Assembly: GCA_027579435.1 (NCBI GenBank)
Contig: JANBPK010000217.1
Location: 1-17,185, forward strand
DNA: 17,185 nt
Reading direction: 5' to 3'
Origin: Candolleomyces eurysporus
Taxonomy: Eukaryota > Basidiomycota > Agaricomycetes > Agaricales > Psathyrellaceae
The notes under the pieces are model-generated. The model had not been told where the DNA came from and searched no databases. It saw only the letters and a program-made list of their open reading frames with translations. Below, piece by piece: positions 9,701-17,185 of the stretch. A program made the translations under genes and the position numbers. Position 1 is the stretch's first letter; every line of letters starts with the position of its first letter.

Positions 9701-11095
9701 CCTGACTGAGTGGTTTACATGTGGAAGGCAACGTGAAAAGCGCCTTGTCGCTTGGTACCTGGCAGTCCTACGAAAAAGATGGGAATTGGCCGTCAAAAGT
9801 TGAAATGTCCGGCCTTGTACCTAACTCTTGAAGTTTGGTATTGGCCTCTGTCGCAAGCTCACAGAGCGGATGCGCTGTCTTCACAATCAGGGAAAGCATT
9901 AGACCCCGTTTCCAACTGGGAAAGAGGTGAAGAGGAGGTCATTAGGCGATCCCTTCGTATCAACTATCCAAGTTCCCGGCCGGAGGCTCGTGGCCTCATG
10001 TGTTTCCTAGCAAATCGCACCTTTCTCCACCCCAATTTCACATGAGGTCAAAATCGATGGGGTTACTCTACTCTAGGTGGTCCTTCAATGCTATAAACAG
10101 CTAGCACGGACAGCAGGGCATTACCTGAATCCTGCGGATGACGTTCTGCCTGCGAACGAGATGAATCACCTGTTCGATACGCATTTTCTTCCGCCCTTCT
10201 GGGCTACAAGCTGGGGAAGCACGCGTCAGTGTCAACTTTGGAAAATAGCGTTACTTTATATGCGCTGACTGGCATTGAAGAAAAGGGGGGAACATCTCCA
10301 CTTTTGAAATCGTCGCTCCTCAATGCAGCCCCCAGCCTTGTTCCACAAAGAACAATTTTTGTGACTCGTCTAACTGTCCAAGGAAGCTCGTTTCTATGTA
10401 TCCAGCTCCAGCATGATGAATCCTTCGTTATGGGTTCATTTTCTCTTATTTCGCAATTTTACTCCCCTGCTCTGAACCCCCATTGACTTGAACATTCTGA
10501 ATTTTGCAGAGCGTTTGAACTGACGTTGTCCGCAAATTGTTAGAGAGGCAGTAACAACCGACATTCGGACTCTTATCTCTTGAGTGCTCAATGCCCCGCC
10601 GCATGCCGTTTGCGCAGCCTTTATCTGATGAACGACCCGGCTACAGGGTAATGAGACTTCATAACAATTGGACCTGTATATAACAACAGGAGAGGCCCAA
10701 TATATACTTTCTTCCCCCTGAGTCTGAGGGGAATAAAAGACCTCACTCTCCAAGGAATCCATCCGTTTCTGTCTACTTCCATTCCGCGACGACTCACCCT
10801 AGAACACGAGAATCTAAATCGTACCTTCCGACTCACATTCATAGTAAGCTAAGATCTCGAAGACAATTCTTGGATCCTGATGCCTGCGAAGTGAAGCAGT
10901 TCTTATATTCTTATCTTATAAAGCAAGATATACACGGAACACTACATATACTCCAAAGACAAAGACCATACTGGTGGATCAACGTGATTCGGGCCTCGAA
11001 GTTTCCAACGTTTTGGACTGCTCTGCTTCGTATCCAACTCCCTAGAATCCAGTTCACTGAGAAAATAATTATCATGAATTTAATTCACCATCCTT

Positions 11096-11205
11096 TCAAT
11101 CACCCGGAACGTTCTCTAGCTCAGTCAGTGCCTGAATAGCATTAAGCAGCTGGCGTCTGTGGAACGGTCTGAATCGATTAGATTGTCCGTTAATTCACAC
11201 GTATC
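11096..11205 (-). pseudogene. Decayed 3'-end fragment of the Ser/Pro-rich gene
   Basis: Read on the minus strand, this piece gives ELTDNLIDSDRSTDASC in one frame and then QLLNAIQALTELENVPGD plus a stop in another. Together they line up with the end of the 6854-9115 protein (TETDSVDRVLEAC, then CQLHIAIQELTELERVLARD, stop). A frameshift separates the halves, and I can follow no clear similarity further upstream, so this is a broken remnant, not a gene. The orientation matches the intact copy. Confidence 0.6.
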
Positions 11206-11557
11206 GTGCGGCCACCCATCTCGATGGTTCGCTTCAAATATTTTCATTCGTGTACCTCCGACCTTGGCTTTTACAATAGCACGGTTTCTCTCTGTCTCTG
11301 TGGAATTCTGGTGAAACTGGTGAATCAAGACCCTAACCAAGACCCTTGCCACTCTACCCTGTCACTTGACTCCTTTTCACACTTCGGCCCGGTCGCGCGA
11401 CGAATTCTGTGCGATTCCAGCAGTGGTGGCTTCGACTTTGACTCGAATTCAATCGAATTCAAACTCAGATCCTTTCAACCGCCGCAGGCTGTCTACTTCT
11501 TCACAGCAATCGCTCTCAAGTCACACAGCTACTCCAGATATAGACACAAGGGAAGCA

Positions 11558-11570
11558 CGTATATATATTG
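11558..11570 (+). promoter_or_regulatory. TATA box of vWA gene 1
   Basis: The run CGTATATATATTG lies about 35-45 bp before the ATG at 11603. The same element stands at a similar distance before the second vWA gene (16701-16712), within a longer block conserved between the two promoters (about 11425-11570 and 16590-16712, sharing CCGCCGCAGGCTGTCTAC and AGTCACACAGC). Conservation between copies supports a real core promoter. Confidence 0.7.
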
Positions 11571-11602
11571 TGAAGCCAGGATGCACCTTCAACACACCGA
11601 AC

Positions 11603-13557
11603 ATGGTCACTTTTCCCAATCCCACTACCCCATCTCCTGATTCTGAACCAGGTGCTAAACCTGGCATGAATTCGGGGAACAGACCTCTGTAGGTCTCTAT
11701 CTCAGACATCTACATTGGTAGAGAGATCATATCTAACCTCTGCTCGATTAATTTAGGGACATTCTGTTTTTGCAGGACGCGACTGGGAGCCAAGGACCCT
11801 ACATCTCCTCAGCGCGTTCAGCCATCAAAGATATTTGCGAGAAGATATCGGCAAATACCTCTCTCGCGAAGGGCTCCATCCGTTTCGGCCTAATCGCATT
11901 CCGTGACCACCCACCCCAGGACACGAGCTATGTTACCAAAAGCTTTGGTTTCACGGCTGATGTTGCAAAAATGGCCCAGAACCTGGCTACCCTCATCGCT
12001 TCTGGTGGTGGAGATGGACCAGAAGCTCAGACTGCTGCACTTGCCGAAGCACTGAACATGGAATGGGCAGAGAACGCGGTAAAGATTGTTGTGTTGATTA
12101 CGGATGCCCCACCGCATGGTCTTGGTGAAGACGGGGATGGGTTCACCAAATCCCCAGATCGTACGTGCTTTTATCCCTGGTTCTCAGCTAAAGTTAACTC
12201 ACACTTACCTCTCTTCAACCCAGAAAACGACCCCCTTGACATCGTCCGCCAAATGGCCGAACGAGGTATAACCCTCTACGTCATCGCCTGCGAGCCCACT
12301 CTCTCCCAGTACAAACACGCAGTTGACTTCTACCGCGCCATCTGCCAAATCTGCAGCGGCCGCATGATCCCCCTCCTCAACGCCTCCCAACTAGGAGACT
12401 ACATCGCTGGCTCCGCAGTTGAAACCATTGAAACCGAAAAACTCATCGGGGAATTCCAAAACGTCATTCTCGAAGACGTGTATGGACAGGGAAAACCAAT
12501 TGAGGACGTTATGAATGAGGTCCAGGCGCAATTGAATAAAAGGAGTGTCCAGATCCAGACGCTTAATGTGGAGGAAGTCTATGTTCCCTCTGCTGAAGCT
12601 GACTATAATACAGGCGTCTGGGCTTCCGCAGATATACTTAGGTCTACTCGAGGCAAGCTTAAATTGGTACGTACAGCCATAAATGCTATTGGGGTTAGGT
12701 GCAGTCATACTCATCGCCGTATCATACGTACTATAGGTTAAAGGCGCAAGGCTCAAGCCTGGGTATATCCGTGGGGTGGGTCTTGATGAGTGTTACGAGC
12801 CTCTCGAAGAGGCAGCTCCCACACATTACGCGACCCCCGGAGGACCTCCTATGCTTTACGAATGGGATGGCACACCACCAGAGGACCTGCCTTCTGAATG
12901 CGTAGAATTCACGNCCCCCACGAGCTCCTCCAGCTGAAATTACAGAACTTCCCAGTTCTAAAGCCGTGTTGGGGGTCTACGAAATAGAACCCCCATCACC
13001 GGGTTACCTGCCTTCCGAAAGCGTAGAAATCGCGGCCCCCGGATCTCCTCCAGCTGAATTCATTGAACCTCCCGGTTCTAAAGCCGTGTNGAGGGACTAC
13101 GAGATAGAATCCACATCACCAGGTTACTTGCCTTCCGAAAGCGCAGAATTCGCGGNCCCCCCGAGCTCCTCCAGCTGAATTCATAGAACGTCCCAGTCCT
13201 AAAGCCGTGTTGGGGGACTACGAGATAGAATCCACATCGTCGGATTACCTGCCTTCCAAAAGCGTAGAATTCGCGCCCCGAAGCCGGCTTACTCCCCCAG
13301 CTGAAGCTGCTCCTCCGAGTCTCCAAGCCGTGTCGGCGGCTCAGGCCATTGATCGAGCTCAGGTGCGTAGGACCCTACCGCTTCGATACGACGTCAGCAC
13401 TTAACCAGGGTTGCTTCTTTTGCAGACTAAGCGCATCGTAATGCAGAGCTTGATGAGGGGCTCGAAGGTCGGTCCTGGAAACGTGCTCACTCCAATTGGG
13501 GATTACACTTCCAAGGCTTCCACTTCTATGGCTCGTCCTTCAAGTTCGGGTGAATAA
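11603..13557 (+). CDS. vWA-domain protein, VwkA-related type, with C-terminal 40-residue repeats
   Basis: Exons 11603-11688, 11757-12160, 12224-12666, 12737-13362 and 13426-13557; introns of 68, 63, 70 and 63 bp, all GT-AG (donors GTAGGT, GTACGT, GTACGT, GTGCGT). The ATG has A at -3 and G at +4. Residues 30-~240 form a von Willebrand A domain with a [13 protein letters not shown] start (metal-site D-x-T-x-S at Asp36), [57 protein letters not shown] and YVIACEPTLSQY. This is the type linked to VwkA, where it accompanies an alpha-kinase; no kinase domain is present here. A C-terminal Pro/Glu-rich region holds 40-residue repeats, then a short conserved-looking tail (AIDRAQTKRIVMQSLMRGSK). N bases at 12914 and 13156 each add one base and break the frame; leaving them out gives 562 residues. 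Role unknown; vWA domains usually mediate metal-dependent protein contacts. Confidence 0.85.
12887..13330 (+). repeat. Tandem 120-bp (40-codon) coding repeats in vWA gene 1
   Basis: Units start at 12887, 13008, 13128 and 13249, each beginning at (C/T)TG-CCTTC of the LPSES motif; the fourth is incomplete and diverges after about 13310. A unit reads LPSESVEIAAPGSPPAEF, then IEPPGSKAVLGDYEIESTSP. Spacings are 121, 120 and 121 bp. Both 121-bp units contain an N inside a C-run (12914, 13156); the 120-bp unit contains an N that simply replaces a base (13090). A degenerate earlier unit may lie at about 12770-12886. Composition suggests a flexible, extended region. Confidence 0.85.
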
Positions 13558-13909
13558 ATTTTCTTTCACCAGCGGATCCCGGGTAGCTTTTTCGTGTAGT
13601 ATAGTGTATGCTGGGCTTTCATCATGTACTTGTAGTTATATTCGTGTTATACCAGCGCATTCTAATCAAACATAGGCTCCGTAAAAACGTCTGGAATGGT
13701 TTAGCCCTTCCAGATGTTATCATAAGAAGTAAATTTTAATAGTATACGTACCATAGTAGCATAACAAATGAGATGCTGGGTTCAAACACCACCAAGGAAG
13801 AGAAGCTCTAAGACCATGTTATACTTGCCCTCTCAGGTCCGTGGCTGTCCTCGAAGATGTTGAGAAAGTCGCGTGAATCCAATTTCGGCCCCGGGTATTG
13901 CAGATGGGG

Positions 13910-14140
13910 TTCTCATGAGACTGGCACATGACATTTTGCATTCACAAACGCCTGACAGACAGGCGCCCACATTAGTGCATTACCTCCGGACCGCTAGATC
14001 CCATCCGATAAGAGCAAGGTCCTACGACTCGTGTTCTGTTTTACATCGACCGACGACGGCAACCCTAAGAATCATGTGATGTGATATGATATCGAGGCTT
14101 CTTAACCGTACTCATCCTCACGGCTGATCTCCGACTTTGA
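13910..14140. repeat. Dispersed repeat, copy B
   Basis: This copy is strongly similar to copy C, including an identical 33-bp block (13986-14018 against 15112-15144) that begins CCGGACCGCTAGATCCC, followed by shared CTCGTGTTCTGTT, ACATCGAC, ATGTGATGTGATA-like, TCGA-GCTT and CTCATC-TCACGGCTGA blocks. No open frame is conserved between the copies, so it looks non-coding: either a duplicated flank or an old mobile-element remnant. Confidence 0.7.
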
Positions 14141-15044
14141 AGGTTTTATAAATCTTAGTCCGTAGCTATGATTTGAGCGTCAAGCTCTGCAGTGCCCACG
14201 CTTGTCTCCTCTATTTATCATGGCCTAGGGAGAACTGTCTGTGGGGAGGGATTGGCGTGATCTGAGATTCTCTGGTTCTTTCTCCTACGTATTGTCGTAG
14301 TGGGTGATTTATGATCATACTTCTGCCATGTTCTCTATATACTAAAGACGGGGTTTTGAGGTATATTCCACTCTCCATAGGTATCTTTCAAGATAAACCA
14401 ATGCTACTGCCCACAGAAGACAGATATTAATCCCATGTTGAGCTGTCCCAGTACTACTGCAATGCACCGTCGAGGCATCCAGAATACAAGCCTTACTAAA
14501 GCATCAAAGTAAGTTTAGGGCTATGGGTCGAAGCGTAGCAAACTCTACACTCAAGTCAGACTGACCCACAACGGGATTGTGTGATTTGAGCTCGGCAATC
14601 TAATGGCATAAAATGACCTGTGGGAAGTGGCCGCTGCTTCGCACGGCTGTGGTCCGAGGCATTTTGTCCGATCCACAAGCACTTGAATTACTTTCAAGGT
14701 TTCGGAATAGCCACCTCTTCCACCACTATCTTTCGTTTGGGATTTAATCAGCCCACCGAGCCGAGGCATAACGTTCAACTATACTAATTGCCCCAGCTCA
14801 AGGATGACTGGAAGCTTCAACGGGTAATCAAGAGCGAAACTTCACATAATCACGGGTTTCTGTCTGGATGCAGTGAATTGCGACTCACCGGATTGTGGGA
14901 GTGTCCGCTCTAAATCAAAACGGTTTCCCGGGTAGGGAAAGGTAGAATAGAAAGAAAAGCTGCTGGAGTGGTTGCGAGTCGATTTGCCACTGCGTGAGCT
15001 CACGCTGCTGGTATGCCGATACACTTTCTGTCGAAGGGGACCGT

Positions 15045-15285
15045 GAGACTGGCGCTCGGCAAGCTACACTCATAAGCGCCGGACAGGCGCCCACGTCAGC
15101 CTTGTATTACCCCGGACCGCTAGATCCCATCCGATAAGAGCAAGCTCTATGACTCGTGTTCTGTTCTACATCGACGGAAACTTTAAAGAATCGTCCATGA
15201 TGTGATACGATCTCGATGCTTAGCAACCCCACTCATCTTCACGGCTGAGCTCCGAGCTGAAACATGAACCTGAGGTTTTCGGGAG
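15045..15285. repeat. Dispersed repeat, copy C
   Basis: Third copy, in the same orientation as A and B. It begins with ACCGTGAGACTGGCGCTCGG and ends near TGAACCTGAGGTTTTCGGG, which matches the end of copy A better than copy B does, so C bridges the other two. It shares the 33-bp identical block with B. I see no terminal inverted repeats. Confidence 0.68.
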
Positions 15286-16700
15286 GATCTCTTCGAATCT
15301 ATTAATTTGTCAGCTGAGCGCAAGGTGATGCAATTGAAATTTGATAGCTAGCACGGCTCAAAAAGGTAGACGCTGACGGAGATTACTTAAAGGTGCTGCT
15401 TGATGCCACCTGCAAGCTACGTTGCGAGTGATGAACAACCCTTTCTCATTGAAGTATATACGACTGCCACATTCCGGGAAACAACAAGCACCTCAGTCTG
15501 CCCCTTCTTTGGAGGTCATATAGCTATAAAAAGTGAAATTTGATAAGAGTCGCCGTGACAAGAAGCGCGCTAATCATTCAACTAGAACATGCCTCCTCAA
15601 TGCCTTTTCTATTGACACCCTCAGGCCCCTTCCACCATTTTTAAGCGTACTCTAGTTTAAACATTCCACTTCAAGTCCGTTTCTCCCGTCCAAAACGGAT
15701 TACTGGACGACGCATACATGATGCTAACATATGGGATAATATCCTGAGTCATTAACTCTGACCATAACGCCGCAGCTTCGAGCGTCAATGGGAAAATATC
15801 CGGTCCGAGAGTACGTCAGTTCGACAGTACGGCGAGCAGTGATCTGTGCCCGGAAATGATGACTTCGTGGTGAAAAGCCAAGGGGATGCAAGGAATTGAC
15901 GCCGGTTATTGCCGTCTCGGGGTGATCGATCAGATTGATTGAAGGCCTGCCAGTGTGAAACCGTTCAAGGCTGGCGAGCCGTGACAGACGCCCGAGACCG
16001 TGGCTCTAATCACAATTCAGACGATGTTCACATTTCACATTAAACCTTAGATTCTGTGCTCCAAGTGGTTATTCAGTGCGCAGTCCAATGAATGCGCGAA
16101 ACTGCTGATAAGGAGTGCTAGGGATCGAAATTAACTCTGAGTACGGTAAGTGGGGCATTTGTATACGGGTAGACTTGAGGCTCGAGGCTCGAGTCTAAGC
16201 CAGGCCTTCGGAGCAGCTACTGCACCCATTTCCCAACATATTATGACCCCGGCAAAGCACTAGATAGAGACTGACTCACGCAACTCCGGTATCAAGCCTT
16301 TAAATGAAAACAGGTGATTCTGTCTCTCGAAGGTCCAGACGGCCCTTGGCGTTATTCGCGGCCTGGGGCGTCGAATCTGAGCAGACCTGACTCGCTGTAA
16401 ACACTGCAAGCCTTGAGATCTTATTAAGCAGCAAATGCTACATGAGCTCGCCTTCAACGCCACTTTTGAAAAGGAGTTTGAGGCACACAGTAATTAGGGA
16501 GTCGACGGAGGTATGGTCGAGTTGAACGAGGAAGGGTGTCAAGACTTATATACGGGGGTTAGGGTTCAACGTTCAATGACAGCGGCAGCTTCGGACACAG
16601 CCTTGACTCGAACTCAACTTCACCGCCGCAGGCTGTCTACATTTACAGCAATTTAATTCGAGTCACACAGCATCTTGCGGATCCGGACGCATGGGGAATA

Positions 16701-16712
16701 CGTATATATATA
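16701..16712 (+). promoter_or_regulatory. TATA box of vWA gene 2
   Basis: CGTATATATATA stands about 42-53 bp before the ATG at 16754, equivalent to the element before vWA gene 1 and inside the same duplicated promoter block. Confidence 0.68.
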
Positions 16713-16753
16713 CCTAGGAATTGGTCCTCATCTACAATTCAACGAACTTGAAC

Positions 16754-17185
16754 ATGGTCCTTCCCACTCAACCTGTCCCACAGGCATCTACTGAGCCTGG
16801 TGCTAACCCCGCCACGAATTCGGAGCCTAGACCTCTGTACGTCTTTACACTCGACAATTGGATTAGCAGAGATCATATACCTAACCTCTGCTCGATTAGG
16901 GACATCCTGTTTTTGCAGGACGCGACCGGGAGTCAAGGACCCTACATCTCTTCGGCGCGTTCAGCGATCAAGGATATCTGCGAAAAGATATCAGCCAACA
17001 CCTCTCTTTCTAAAGGCTCTATCCGTTTCGGTCTGATCGCATTCCGCGACCACCCACCCCAGGACACAAGCTTCGTCACCAAGAACTTTGGTTTCACATC
17101 CGATGTCGCAAGGATGACGCAGAACCTTGCTAATCTCATTGCTTCTGGGGGTGGGGATGGACCGGAAGCTCAGACCGCCGCGCTT
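16754..17185 (+). CDS. Second vWA-domain protein, tandem paralogue (3' partial)
   Basis: Exon 1 is 16754-16836 ([17 protein letters not shown] to RPL). The intron is 16837-16899 (GTACGT...TAG, 63 bp, phase 2, with a CTAACCTCTGCTCGATTAG-type acceptor shared with copy 1). Exon 2 is open from 16900 to the window end. The 95 visible domain codons begin [20 protein letters not shown] and end [15 protein letters not shown]. By hand count 88 of 95 residues match vWA gene 1. Changes are conservative (Ala/Ser, Tyr/Phe, Lys/Arg, Thr/Asn). The Pro-rich leader before the domain is more diverged than the domain. The metal-site D-x-T-x-S is intact. Whether this copy carries the 40-residue repeats cannot be seen. 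Confidence 0.88.
   Translation, partial: MVLPTQPVPQASTEPGANPATNSEPRPLYVFTLDNWISRDHIPNLCSIRDILFLQDATGSQGPYISSARSAIKDICEKISANTSLSKGSIRFGLIAFRDHPPQDTSFVTKNFGFTSDVARMTQNLANLIASGGGDGPEAQTAAL

Larger units (their letters stand above)
9116..11602. other. Long intergenic, duplication-rich region
   Basis: About 2.5 kb with no gene I can support. It holds a diverged copy of a dispersed repeat (about 9415-9700), a decayed fragment of the Ser/Pro-rich gene (about 11096-11205, minus) and, at the right end, the duplicated promoter of the first vWA gene. A TATA-like patch at 10677-10682 and another at about 10700-10706 precede a pyrimidine-rich stretch, but no credible coding start follows. Open frames here are short and compositionally unlike proteins. 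Confidence 0.5.
13558..16753. other. Long intergenic region between the two vWA genes
   Basis: About 3.2 kb without a supportable gene. It contains dispersed-repeat copies B and C and, at its right end, the promoter of vWA gene 2. A TATA-like GCTATAAAAAG at 15524-15534 is followed by an ATG at 15590 that opens only eight codons. Minus-strand open frames at 14551-14778 and 14842-15024 have no recognisable similarity. Short GGCTCGA repeats stand near 16180. Confidence 0.5.

Noticed and set aside
9298..9705. Overlapping open frames on both strands (9298-9603 minus, 9394-9705 plus)
   Set aside because: They coincide with dispersed repeat copy A. Copies B and C do not conserve either frame, so coding is unlikely.
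10870..11139. Plus-strand 89-codon open frame
   Set aside because: It runs through the decayed gene fragment on the other strand and shows no protein family character.
12887..13330. Regular repeats as a CRISPR-like or satellite array
   Set aside because: The units are in-frame coding repeats with no spacers, in a spliced eukaryotic gene.
11603..13557. Alpha-kinase (VwkA) identity for the vWA protein
   Set aside because: Only the vWA domain type matches. No kinase domain occurs before the stop, so the name VwkA is not justified.
13775..13790. tRNA B-box-like GGTTCAAAC
   Set aside because: No matching A box, acceptor stem or cloverleaf can be built around it.
14551..15024. Two minus-strand open frames (14842-15024 and 14551-14778) that might be exons of one gene; a GTGAGT donor follows the first
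   Set aside because: No acceptor joins them in phase without a quick stop, and neither translation resembles a known protein.
15524..15613. TATA-like box followed about 60 bp later by an ATG
   Set aside because: The ATG opens only eight codons and I find no plausible intron leading to a longer frame.
16555..16575. TTAGGG next to the vWA gene 2 promoter
   Set aside because: A single copy of the telomere hexamer; no array, so chance is enough.

Overview
The window reads as nuclear DNA of a filamentous basidiomycete, most likely an Agaricomycete. The genes are cut by many short GT-AG introns (about 52-82 bp, one of 225 bp). Three families typical of Agaricomycetes sit together: a DUF6699 protein, a NACHT-type NLR with a basidiomycete-style N-terminal linker, and a tandemly copied vWA protein of the VwkA-related type. 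The species cannot be named from this sequence. Four N bases are present, three of them next to C runs.

Layout. (1) 2-616 (+): 3' end of a DUF6699 gene. (2) 951-1901 (-): six exons that splice into NAA10/ARD1, the catalytic subunit of the NatA N-terminal acetyltransferase; its exons are too short to appear as ORFs. (3) 1985-2402 (-): a proposed three-exon gene for an unrecognised 97-residue protein, with its start facing the NLR. (4) 2565-6402 (+): a three-exon NLR of 1235 residues. After its NACHT domain comes a post-NACHT module (probably the winged-helix/ARC2-like part) repeated four times in tandem, then about 250 residues I cannot assign. (5) 6854-9115 (-): a five-exon gene for a 670-residue protein with an ordered N-terminus and a long Ser/Pro-rich region. 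(6) 9116-11602: non-coding DNA with one copy of a dispersed repeat and a decayed fragment of gene 5. (7) 11603-13557 (+): a five-exon vWA gene ending in 40-residue repeats, whose frame is broken only by N bases. (8) 13558-16753: non-coding, with two more copies of the dispersed repeat. (9) 16754-17185 (+): start of a second vWA gene, duplicated with its promoter and cut by the window end.

How it fits together. NAA10 is housekeeping. The NLR is expected to act as a STAND-type sensor or signalling ATPase. The vWA genes form a local tandem family. The stretch from about 9.1 kb to the end is duplication-rich accessory sequence: gene copies, broken copies and dispersed repeats. The best candidate for something undescribed is the NLR with four tandem post-NACHT modules. 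All splice models come from reading donors, acceptors, branch-like motifs and phase by eye, without transcript support.
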